NCBI GenBank assembly: GCA_017609695.1
Contig: JAFCDM010000023.1
Coordinates: 1-12,302 of the forward strand
DNA from: Candidatus Pacearchaeota archaeon
GTDB taxonomy: Archaea > Nanobdellota > Nanobdellia > Pacearchaeales > GW2011-AR1
Length of the DNA: 12,302 bases
Reading direction: 5' to 3'
Part shown: piece by piece, positions 6,605-12,302 of the stretch
Position numbering within the stretch: position 1 is the first letter of the stretch
Layout of the letters: each line of letters starts with the position of its first letter
The notes under the pieces: model-generated
Told to the model about the DNA's origin: nothing
The model's database searches: none
The model's input: only the letters and a program-made list of their open reading frames with translations
Position numbers and translations under genes: made by a program

Positions 6605-6652
6605 CTTCAGAGTTTAAGCTTGATTGAGCATAACTTAGAGATGCAATAAGAT
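6605..6652 (+). repeat. Recurring intergenic element, copy B (before the DHH gene)
   Basis: It matches the copy at 11032-11079 at 43 of 48 positions without a gap; four of the five differences are T/C changes. TTTAAG (6612-6617) can pair with CTTAGA (6634-6639) around a 16-nt loop. It lies upstream of the DHH promoter, so it is probably not part of that mRNA. Confidence 0.7.
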
Positions 6653-6690
6653 TTAATTTAAATTTTAGTGTTGATTTAGATTGTTTTTTA

Positions 6691-6706
6691 GGAAAGTATT
6701 TAAAGA
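6691..6706 (+). promoter_or_regulatory. BRE/TATA of the DHH phosphoesterase gene
   Basis: GGAAAG followed by TATTTAAAG (6697-6705) is centred about 27 nt before ATG 6728, which predicts a leaderless transcript. Confidence 0.55.
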
Positions 6707-6727
6707 TATATTCCAATTCCTTTTTAA

Positions 6728-7774
6728 ATGTTAACAGAAAAACAAATTTTAGAGATTAGAGAACATTTGGAAAAGGCGCAAAATCCTTTGTTCTTTTTTG
6801 ATAATGATAATGATGGTTTATGTAGTTTTTTGTTATTAAGGAGATTTATTAAAACTGGAAAAGGAGTTGCAGTTAAAGGGGCACACCACTTAAATTTAAA
6901 TTATTACAGACGGGTTGATGAATTAAAACCTGATTACATTTTTATTTTAGATATCCCTGTTGTTCAAAAAGAGTTTTTAGAAAAAGTTAAACAAGAGAAT
7001 CTTCCAATTGTTTGGATAGACCACCATGATGTTGATAGGATTCAAGATGAAGAGATTTATTATTATAATCCTTACCATAATGATAAAACAAATGAACCAG
7101 TTACTTATCTTTGTTATAAAATTACAAATAAAAAAGAAGATAATTGGATTGGGGTGATTGGATGTATTAGTGATTGTTATCTGCCGGATTTTTATTCTGA
7201 TTTTGAAAAAAAATATCCAGAATTAAGTAAAAAAAATATTAAATCTGCTTTTGATTTACTTTATAATTCTGAAATTGGAAAAATTGCAAAGATTTTAGAT
7301 TTTGCTTTAAAAGACAGAACTAGTAATGTAGTTAATATGCTAAAATTTATGATGAAAGTAAAAGGGCCTAGGGATATTTTGGAAGAAAATTCTTATACTC
7401 GTAATATTTTAAGTCATTTTAAAGAGATGGATATTAAATATCAAAAATTAATTAGTAGGGCAAGAGAGTGTGTTGATGGTAAAATAATTTATTTCCAATA
7501 TGGTGGAGATTTAAGTGTTAGTAGTAATTTATCAAGTCAATTAAGTTTTGAATTTCCTGAAAAAATTATTTTTGTTGTTTATGTTAAGGGGGATGATGCT
7601 AATATCTCTTTAAGGGGGCAAAAAATAGATATCCGTAAAATTACTTTAGAGGCTATTAAGGGATTGGATAGTGCAAGGGGCGGTGGGCATGAGCATGCTA
7701 CAGGGGCTAAGATGAGTATAGATGATTTAGAAAAGTTTAAAAAAAAGGTTGAGGAATTGGTTGAATTAGAGTGA
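6728..7774 (+). CDS. DHH/DHHA1 family phosphoesterase (archaeal RecJ-like)
   Basis: This 348-aa protein has the DHH signatures in order: FFFDNDNDGLCS (residues 22-33, motif I with alternating Asp), IFILDIP (motif II), IDHHD (motif III, about 97-101), and a DHHA1 domain with ARGGGHEHATGAKM near residue 315. These motifs bind two metal ions, usually Mn2+, and hydrolyse phosphodiester bonds. Archaeal relatives include RecJ-like nucleases (GAN-like, acting on single-stranded DNA or RNA) and nanoRNases or cyclic dinucleotide phosphodiesterases. The length fits the short archaeal RecJ-like forms with no OB-fold or membrane domain. I cannot tell which substrate applies. The start is supported by a TATA box 27 nt upstream. 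It converges on the next gene with only 3 nt between the two stop codons. Confidence 0.9.
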   Translation: MLTEKQILEIREHLEKAQNPLFFFDNDNDGLCSFLLLRRFIKTGKGVAVKGAHHLNLNYYRRVDELKPDYIFILDIPVVQKEFLEKVKQENLPIVWIDHHDVDRIQDEEIYYYNPYHNDKTNEPVTYLCYKITNKKEDNWIGVIGCISDCYLPDFYSDFEKKYPELSKKNIKSAFDLLYNSEIGKIAKILDFALKDRTSNVVNMLKFMMKVKGPRDILEENSYTRNILSHFKEMDIKYQKLISRARECVDGKIIYFQYGGDLSVSSNLSSQLSFEFPEKIIFVVYVKGDDANISLRGQKIDIRKITLEAIKGLDSARGGGHEHATGAKMSIDDLEKFKKKVEELVELE

Positions 7775-7777
7775 TTT

Positions 7778-8023
7778 TTAAATTTGCTGAGACAAAAAGG
7801 TAGAATATGCCCCTTGATTGTAAAATTGTTCTGTAGGAGATTTTGGTTTTGATTCTGGGATAAAGACTCCAGTATCCCTTAAATCTTCTGTCGGAGGTTC
7901 TTCGATTAGGTATTCTAATAATTTATCTAGATGATTGATATGACCATGACTCCTTGTTCCAAGTCTTTTTTGGGTTGCCCTTAAAGAATCTAAAACTGGA
8001 TTTGTGTTACTAAATCTTCTCAT
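7778..8023 (-). CDS. 81-aa protein of unknown function
   Basis: I do not recognise this small protein. It starts MRRFSNTNPVLDSLRATQKR, has a middle part that could form helices (HINHLDKLLEYLIEE), then a Pro-rich stretch (EEPPTEDLRD, PESKPKSPTEQF) and ends YSTFLSQQI. No membrane span or Cys motif. Support for it being a real gene: a minus-strand TATA box (8044-8055) sits about 27 nt before the ATG. Its residue composition is also balanced rather than the Lys/Phe/Ile-rich pattern of chance frames in this AT-rich DNA. It lies between the convergent DHH gene and ProRS, and is separated from the ProRS stop codon by about 110 nt with its own promoter. Confidence 0.6.
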   Translation of the reverse strand: MRRFSNTNPVLDSLRATQKRLGTRSHGHINHLDKLLEYLIEEPPTEDLRDTGVFIPESKPKSPTEQFYNQGAYSTFLSQQI

Positions 8024-8043
8024 TGAAAATTAAATAATTCTTG

Positions 8044-8055
8044 GTTTATAAATAT
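8044..8055 (-). promoter_or_regulatory. TATA box of the 81-aa gene
   Basis: On the minus strand this reads TATTTATAAACC, centred about 27 nt before the ATG at 8023. A leaderless transcript is predicted. Confidence 0.5.
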
Positions 8056-8136
8056 TAAGGTTTTTTAGGGATAGATTTATTAATATTGAAATTTTTTAAA
8101 TTTTGGTTTGGGTTAAGCTTTTTTAAAAGGGTTATT

Positions 8137-9792
8137 TTAATATGAATTAGCTACATAAGCCATGTTTTTTGTTTTTTTATTGCAAACTATGCACTCTTTA
8201 AGTTTCCCTTGATTTAAATCACTTCCAAATAATTCTAATCCTTGTTTTAATTTCATAATTTTATCATAACATTTTCCTGATTCACACCATGAAATTTTAG
8301 CTATTTTTCCAGAATCAATTGTTTTTATGATTTCATTAATTTCATTAACATTGGTTATTGATTCTTTTAATTGTTTTTTTGAGTTGTTTAGAAGTCTATC
8401 TTGGATATTTTTTAGATTTAAAGATATTTCTTTTAAAAGGTTTTGTTCATTAATTTGAATTTTCTTTTTAATATCTCTTAAAAACAATGTGATTTGTTTA
8501 TTTTGGATTTCCTTTTTTCCTAAATCAATTCTTAAAGGGATTCCTTTAAGTTCAGAATCATAAAATTTACTTCCGACTGAATTTTCTTTTAAATCAATAT
8601 CAACTCTAAATTCTTTTAATATCTCTTTTATTTCTTTTGCTTTTTTTATTATTTGATTTTTATCTTTTTCTTTGTAGATTGGGATGATTCTAATTTGTAT
8701 TGGTGCGATATTTGGGGGGAGTATTAATCCAGAGTCGTCTCCATGTTGAGCAATTACTGCAGATAAATATCTTTCCCCATTTCCAGTGCAGGTTTGCCAA
8801 ACATATTTTTCTTTTCCATCTTTATCTATGAATTTGATATTAAATTTTTTGGCATAGGCTTGCCCTAAATTGTTTAGAGAACCATTTTCTAATACTTTTC
8901 CATTTGGCATTAGGGTATAGTATTCTAAAGCCCCCTCTGCACCAGGAAAGCATTCCCATTGTGGTTTTTTTACAATTAATGGTTGAATTGCTATTTTTTT
9001 CCAAATTAAATCATTTATTTTTTTATGTATTTTTATTTCTTGCTCAGCTTCTTCTTTTGTAGCATGGGCGGTGTGTATTTCATACCAAGGACCAATTTCC
9101 CTGTCTCTTATTAAAGGACGTGTTTGTTTTGTTTCATATCTATAAGAAAAGACATTTTCATAAATTTTTAAAGGCAAATCTGAATGTCCTCTTATCCATA
9201 AAGAAAACATAGGGTACATTGCAGGTTCTCCTGTTGGACGAAGGATAAATTCGGTTTTGTTTTTTTTACCTGCCCAAAATCCTTCTTCTTTAAACCCTTC
9301 CCACCAAGAATCATTTTGTTCAGCATAACTCATTGGAACCATTAATGGGAAATACATTTCTTTTATATTATTTTCTTTAAATTCTTTATCCCAAAAAGAT
9401 TTGATTTTTAACATCATATCAAGCCCATAAGGCATCCAAACAAACATACTTTTTATGTCATATCTATTGTCTATAATTTTTGCTAATTGAAGAACTTGAG
9501 ACATCCAATCTGGAAAATTAGATTTTTTTGCATTAAGTTGTTCAGGAAGGCTGGAATTTTTATTTTCCCTTGAGATTTTGGTGTCTTCTTTTAAATTAGT
9601 TTCTTTTTTAGGATAATCTGTTGGTTTTAAAAGTTTTTTATTTGCTTGTTCTTCTAAATCTTTTAATTGTTTTTTGTTTAGGTTTGCTCCAAGATATATC
9701 CTTTGTTTTTCTATTTTTTTACCTTTTCTTATAGATTTTACTCTATAATAATATTTTTTATCTTTTCTTTTTTTAATTTCAGTGTAAGACAT
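8137..9792 (-). CDS. proS: Prolyl-tRNA synthetase, archaeal/eukaryotic type, with N-terminal extension
   Basis: It charges tRNA-Pro with proline using ATP. The core (about residues 90-551) has the class II motifs: RPTGEPAMYP (185-194), YRYETKQTRPLIRDREI (218-233, motif 2 with its Arg), HTAHAT (240-245), and GNGERYLSAVIAQHGDDSG (337-355, motif 3). The anticodon-binding part holds GSKFYDSELKGIPLRIDLG (407-425). A C-terminal zinc-type domain has Cys at 503, 508, 534 and 537, and the protein ends in Tyr, as in archaeal-type ProRS. Motif 3 reads CTGNGER where many homologues have SWGxSTR. The odd part is residues 1-85: a basic module (KKYYYRVKSIRKGKKIEKQR, then YLG) plus a low-complexity linker, absent from ordinary archaeal ProRS of about 460-500 aa. 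The start is supported by a TATA box 25 nt upstream that lies inside an inverted-repeat array. Confidence 0.95.
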   Translation of the reverse strand: MSYTEIKKRKDKKYYYRVKSIRKGKKIEKQRIYLGANLNKKQLKDLEEQANKKLLKPTDYPKKETNLKEDTKISRENKNSSLPEQLNAKKSNFPDWMSQVLQLAKIIDNRYDIKSMFVWMPYGLDMMLKIKSFWDKEFKENNIKEMYFPLMVPMSYAEQNDSWWEGFKEEGFWAGKKNKTEFILRPTGEPAMYPMFSLWIRGHSDLPLKIYENVFSYRYETKQTRPLIRDREIGPWYEIHTAHATKEEAEQEIKIHKKINDLIWKKIAIQPLIVKKPQWECFPGAEGALEYYTLMPNGKVLENGSLNNLGQAYAKKFNIKFIDKDGKEKYVWQTCTGNGERYLSAVIAQHGDDSGLILPPNIAPIQIRIIPIYKEKDKNQIIKKAKEIKEILKEFRVDIDLKENSVGSKFYDSELKGIPLRIDLGKKEIQNKQITLFLRDIKKKIQINEQNLLKEISLNLKNIQDRLLNNSKKQLKESITNVNEINEIIKTIDSGKIAKISWCESGKCYDKIMKLKQGLELFGSDLNQGKLKECIVCNKKTKNMAYVANSY

Positions 9793-9800
9793 AAATTTTA

Positions 9801-9898
9801 TGTGTCTACATTATTTATAAATCTTTCTAATATGTAGACGTAATATTTGTTTGTGTGTCTACATATTATTTAAGAGTCTTTGAAATGTAGACACACAA
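9801..9898 (-). promoter_or_regulatory. proS promoter with four-half-site operator array
   Basis: The 8-mer GTCTACAT / ATGTAGAC occurs four times in alternating orientation: 9804-9811, 9832-9839, 9857-9864 and 9885-9892, with starts 28, 25 and 28 nt apart. The last two are part of a perfect 14-bp inverted repeat (9851-9864 with 9885-9898). The minus-strand proS TATA box (9812-9821) lies between the first pair. A second promoter-like stretch (AAAG...CTTAAATAAT on the minus strand) lies between the second pair, so the unit looks duplicated. All four sites are upstream of the expected start of transcription near 9792, so DNA binding is likelier than an mRNA hairpin. Confidence 0.65.
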
Positions 9899-9907
9899 AA
9901 GAGGGAT

Positions 9908-10036
9908 TTAGAATAGTTTGTTTAGATGTTCTCTTACTTTTTTAGTGCCAATTTTTTTTAATTTTTCTTTTAGTCTTCTATTTATTCTTATTAAGTAAAT
10001 TTCAGGATAATTCATTTTTTTATCTTTTCCTGTCAT
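9908..10036 (-). CDS. Small basic protein, possibly ribbon-helix-helix
   Basis: This 42-aa frame starts MTGKDKKMNYPEIYLIRINR and ends KKVREHLNKLF. The order of a short strand (IYLIRIN), a helix (RRLKEKLKKIG) and a second helix (TKKVREHLNKLF) is what a ribbon-helix-helix DNA-binding protein shows, and it is strongly basic. That assignment is inference from pattern alone. The gene is supported by a minus-strand TATA box (10058-10070) centred 26 nt before the ATG. It stops about 10 nt from the operator array of proS and is divergent from the LAGLIDADG gene, so it is well placed to regulate either or itself. It is short enough to be missed by gene callers. Confidence 0.5.
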   Translation of the reverse strand: MTGKDKKMNYPEIYLIRINRRLKEKLKKIGTKKVREHLNKLF

Positions 10037-10057
10037 ATATATTATTAAGCAAAGTTC

Positions 10058-10070
10058 TTTATAAACATTT
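10058..10070 (-). promoter_or_regulatory. TATA box of the 42-aa gene
   Basis: On the minus strand this reads AAATGTTTATAAAG, centred about 26 nt before the ATG at 10036. It abuts the left arm of the 13-bp inverted repeat that starts at 10073. Confidence 0.5.
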
Positions 10071-10072
10071 CT

Positions 10073-10126
10073 GTAATACAAATATATATCTTATCAACAC
10101 AAAGTATATAAACATATTTGTATTAC
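10073..10126. repeat. 13-bp perfect inverted repeat around the LAGLIDADG promoter
   Basis: GTAATACAAATAT (10073-10085) and its exact complement ATATTTGTATTAC (10114-10126) are separated by 28 nt that contain the TATA box of the rightward gene. The left arm also borders the BRE side of the leftward 42-aa gene promoter. Lying upstream of the predicted leaderless start, it is best read as a two-site operator. Confidence 0.65.
10101..10113 (+). promoter_or_regulatory. BRE/TATA of the LAGLIDADG gene
   Basis: AAAGTATATAAAC is a strong BRE/TATA match centred about 26 nt before ATG 10134, predicting a leaderless mRNA. Confidence 0.6.
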
Positions 10127-10133
10127 TAATATA

Positions 10134-10880
10134 ATGATAATTGTGACACCAGAATTAGCAGAATTATGTGGCATTCATGCAGGAGATGGGTATTTGAGAT
10201 TAAGAGAAAGAAATAGGGGGGAAGTACAAATATCTGGACATATAGAAGAGAAAGATTACTACGATAAACATGTGATTCCTTTAGTAAACAATTTATTTGA
10301 ATTAAATATTAAAGGTAAGTTTTTTAGAAATAATCTTTATGGGTTTGTATGTTACCAAAAAATATTGAGAAATGTTTTAATAAGTCTAGGATTTCCATTA
10401 GGGAATAAATCTTCAGTTGTAAAGGTTCCAAAGGAAATAATTAATTCTGAGGATGAAGAAATATTATGTAGATTTTTAAGAGGTTTATTTGATACTGATG
10501 GTAATTTATCTTTTAGGAAATCTTATGCTGGAATAAATAGTTTTAATAAAAAATACAACCACTATCCTAAAATAACTATAACTACAATCTCAAAAGATTT
10601 AGCTGAAGATATTATTAAAATACTACATAAATTAGATTTTTTATTTAATTATCATAGTCGAGATTCTAAGAAAGAAAAGGAGAAGAGAAAATATATAATT
10701 TCAATAAGTGGAATTGATGGATTAGAGAGGTGGATGAGATTGGTTGGGATGAAAAATAGTGTTAAACTTTCAAGATATTTTATATGGAAAAAATTTGGTT
10801 TTTGCCCTACAAATCTTACATTAAAGCAAAGGGAAGAATTTTTAAATGGAAAATTATATTCCTATAATATGGGTCTATAG
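10134..10880 (+). CDS. Free-standing LAGLIDADG homing endonuclease
   Basis: This 248-aa protein has two LAGLIDADG motifs: ELCGIHAGDGYL (residues 10-21, acid D18) and FLRGLFDTDGNLSF (114-127, acid D122). Two motifs in one chain give a monomeric endonuclease that cuts a long asymmetric DNA site. Both catalytic-type acids are kept, so it may be active. No intein splice junctions (N-terminal Cys/Ser, C-terminal His-Asn) flank it and it has its own promoter, so it is not an intein; the adjacent tRNA has no intron for it to inhabit. The last three codons (GGT CTA TAG) are the first ten bases of the tRNA-Arg gene, so its stop codon is tRNA positions 8-10. It could be a selfish element lodged at a tRNA gene or a domesticated DNA-binding protein. 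Confidence 0.85.
   Translation: MIIVTPELAELCGIHAGDGYLRLRERNRGEVQISGHIEEKDYYDKHVIPLVNNLFELNIKGKFFRNNLYGFVCYQKILRNVLISLGFPLGNKSSVVKVPKEIINSEDEEILCRFLRGLFDTDGNLSFRKSYAGINSFNKKYNHYPKITITTISKDLAEDIIKILHKLDFLFNYHSRDSKKEKEKRKYIISISGIDGLERWMRLVGMKNSVKLSRYFIWKKFGFCPTNLTLKQREEFLNGKLYSYNMGL
10838..10847 (+). promoter_or_regulatory. Possible tRNA-Arg promoter inside the LAGLIDADG gene
   Basis: ATTTTTAAAT lies within the coding sequence of the endonuclease, centred about 28 nt before the tRNA 5' end, the right place for a tRNA TATA box. In this AT-rich DNA a chance match is easy. Confidence 0.35.
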
Positions 10881-10942
10881 CTTAATGGATAAAGTACCGA
10901 GGTTCGGTCTCGTTGATGGGGGTTCGACTCCTCCTAGGCCCA
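10871..10942 (+). tRNA. tRNA-Arg (anticodon UCG)
   Basis: A full cloverleaf of 72 nt folds by hand. The acceptor GGGTCTA pairs with TAGGCCC (10935-10941) including one T-G pair, and the discriminator is A10942. The D stem is GCTT/AAGT with an 8-nt loop holding GG and the A20 typical of arginine tRNAs. The anticodon stem is CCGAG/CTCGT with a C-T mismatch at the outer pair, and the loop GTTCGGT gives anticodon TCG (10904-10906). The T stem is GGGGG/CCTCC with loop TTCGACT. The variable region is 4 nt. CCA is not encoded and no intron is present. It reads CGA (and by wobble other CGN) codons. Its first ten bases overlap the end of the LAGLIDADG gene. Confidence 0.95.
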
Positions 10943-10953
10943 TTTTTCTTTTA
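10943..10953 (+). terminator. T-run after tRNA-Arg
   Basis: TTTTTCTTTTA follows the discriminator base directly; runs of T like this end archaeal transcription. Confidence 0.5.
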
Positions 10954-11031
10954 TTACATATTTTATACTAAATTACTTTTACTTGAATTTAGGAGGGGGT
11001 ACTTATAAATTATAAAATATTTCGTTGCATA

Positions 11032-11079
11032 CTTCATAGCTTAAGCTTGATTGAGTATAACTTAGAGATGTAACAAGAT
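11032..11079 (+). repeat. Recurring intergenic element, copy C (before the permease gene)
   Basis: It is identical to the copy at 6605-6652 at 43 of 48 positions. It contains the perfect palindrome AGCTTAAGCT (11038-11047) and a TTAAG/CTTAG pairing around a loop. It ends about 75 nt before the gene, upstream of the gene's own TATA box, as copy B does. Confidence 0.7.
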
Positions 11080-11122
11080 ATTGGGTTTAGTTGGGTGATG
11101 TCATATTAAAGGATTTAGTAAG

Positions 11123-11131
11123 TATTATAAA
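11123..11131 (+). promoter_or_regulatory. TATA box of the permease gene
   Basis: TATTATAAA is centred about 28 nt before ATG 11155. A leaderless transcript is predicted. Confidence 0.5.
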
Positions 11132-11154
11132 CCAAAATCTACTTTTATATAAAA

Positions 11155-12302
11155 ATGAGGTGGGAAACTTTTAGTAAAAGACATTTGAATAAAAGGTTTT
11201 GGGCAGCAGTATTTACCCTTGTTGGAACAATGATTGGGGCTGGGATTTTGGGTTTGCCTTATACTTTTTCTAAATCTGGGTTTTTAATTGGATTAGGGTG
11301 GTTAGTGGTTTTGGGTATAATTTTAATATATCTTAAGCTTTGTTTAGGGGAAGTTATTTTAAGAACAAAAGGGAATCATCAATTAACAGGTTATGCTGAA
11401 AAATACTTAGGCAAATTAGGTAAAAAGTTTATGCTTTTTGCAATGGTTTTTGGGATTTATTCTGCATTATTAGCTTATCTTATTGGTGAAGGGCAGAGTT
11501 TTTCTCAATTATTTACTGGAGGTTTAGATTATGCAATTTATTTTGCAATTGGATTTTGGTTTATTATGACTTTCCTTTTAAAAGAAGGTATCCGGGGTTT
11601 AAGAAAGGTGGAGACTTGGGGGGTTTTAGTTATTATTTTTATTATTTTACTTATGTTTAGTTTTTATTTTCCACAGATAAAAGTTCACAATCTTTCATAT
11701 ACTAATGTTTCATTTGTCTTTTTACCTTTCGGGGTAATTTTATTTGCATTATTAGGTTTTTCTTGTTTGCCTGAAATTGAAAGAGAGATTAAAGGAGAAG
11801 AGAGAAAAATGAAAAAAATAATTATTTTGGGGAGTGCTATCTCCATAGTTCTTTATGCTATTTTTAGTTTTATATTTGTAGGAGTTTTAGGTGAATCAGT
11901 TACAGAGGTTGCTACTTTAAGTTTTGGTAATTTTATAACAGTATTAGGGATTTTTACAATGCTTACTAGTTATTTTGTTTTAAGTTTTGCATTAAAAGAT
12001 ATGTTTAAGTTTGATTTTAATTTTTCAAAAATCTCGAATTTTTTTCTTGTTTCAGGGATTCCTTTAATTTTGTATTTTTTTATTAGTTTTACTGGTTTTT
12101 TGAGTTTTGTAAAAATTTTAAGTTTAGGGGGAGTTATTGGTGGAGGATTAACTGCAATACTTATTTTATTTATAAATAAAAAAGCTAAAAGAAAGGGGAA
12201 TAGAATCCCAGAATATAGGATTCACTTGCCTTGGATTGTTATTATTTTGTTATCTTTACTTTTGAGTGTAGGGATAATTGTTGAATTGATTGGGTATTTT
12301 TA
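11155..12302 (+). CDS. Amino-acid permease, AAAP type (runs to the window edge)
   Basis: The frame is open from ATG 11155 through 382 codons to the edge, where the last two bases are TA, possibly the start of a stop codon. It begins MRWETFSKRHLNKRFW, then the first span VGTMIGAGILGLPYTFSKSG, the hallmark substrate-binding bend of the amino acid/auxin permease and tryptophan/tyrosine permease families. Roughly ten hydrophobic spans follow, with the charged cytoplasmic loop EIEREIKGEERKMKK near residue 207-221. Members import amino acids with H+ or Na+; the substrate cannot be read from the sequence. For a small-genome archaeon, scavenging amino acids would make sense. The family is usually about 380-420 aa, so nearly the whole protein is here. 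The first codons ATGAGGTGG are identical to those of the gene at 5363 on the other strand, probably by chance. Confidence 0.85.
   Translation, partial: MRWETFSKRHLNKRFWAAVFTLVGTMIGAGILGLPYTFSKSGFLIGLGWLVVLGIILIYLKLCLGEVILRTKGNHQLTGYAEKYLGKLGKKFMLFAMVFGIYSALLAYLIGEGQSFSQLFTGGLDYAIYFAIGFWFIMTFLLKEGIRGLRKVETWGVLVIIFIILLMFSFYFPQIKVHNLSYTNVSFVFLPFGVILFALLGFSCLPEIEREIKGEERKMKKIIILGSAISIVLYAIFSFIFVGVLGESVTEVATLSFGNFITVLGIFTMLTSYFVLSFALKDMFKFDFNFSKISNFFLVSGIPLILYFFISFTGFLSFVKILSLGGVIGGGLTAILILFINKKAKRKGNRIPEYRIHLPWIVIILLSLLLSVGIIVELIGYF

Noticed and set aside
9801..9898. CRISPR-like array
   Set aside because: The repeated units are only 8 bp, alternate in orientation and have AT-rich spacers that are similar to each other, so this is an operator-type arrangement, not a CRISPR array.
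10134..10880. Intein or tRNA-intron endonuclease
   Set aside because: There are no splice-junction residues or host protein halves, and the neighbouring tRNA folds as an uninterrupted 72-nt gene.

Overview
The window reads as a piece of a very AT-rich archaeal chromosome, most likely from a DPANN lineage of the Pacearchaeota/Woesearchaeota kind. This is inferred from an archaeal/eukaryotic-type prolyl-tRNA synthetase, an archaeal DHH phosphoesterase, a tRNA gene without encoded CCA, BRE/TATA-like boxes centred about 25-28 nt before many start codons (leaderless transcripts, almost no Shine-Dalgarno sites), and a Cys-rich surface protein of a style common in those genomes. The exact taxon cannot be fixed from sequence reading alone.

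Left part (1-5363): a NYN-domain RNase (199-777) is preceded by a GC-rich island (112-186) that looks like a structured leader or small RNA. A long intergenic stretch leads into a MoxR - DUF58 - von Willebrand A cluster on the + strand (1143-4426), followed by a tightly coupled gene of unknown function (4438-4806). The moxR gene is broken by two frameshifts, one of them an exact 13-bp tandem duplication. A Lys-rich single-span membrane protein converges on the cluster from the other strand (4800-5363).

Middle part (5580-9792): a two-span Cys-rich surface protein, a RecJ-like DHH/DHHA1 phosphoesterase, then on the - strand an 81-aa unknown protein and ProRS. The ProRS carries an unusual N-terminal add-on of about 85 residues. 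Its promoter lies inside an array of four alternating 8-bp half-sites (GTCTACAT / ATGTAGAC).

Right part (9908-12302): a 42-aa basic, possibly ribbon-helix-helix protein on the - strand is divergent from a free-standing two-motif LAGLIDADG endonuclease. A 13-bp inverted repeat brackets the endonuclease TATA box. The endonuclease stop codon lies inside the 5' end of a tRNA-Arg(UCG) gene. An almost complete amino-acid permease of the AAAP type runs to the window edge.

A family of related intergenic sequences recurs in front of six + strand genes; two copies, more than 4 kb apart, match at 43 of 48 positions. The most interesting region is 9800-10942: two promoters each inside inverted repeats, a tiny candidate regulator between them, and a homing-endonuclease gene fused into a tRNA gene.
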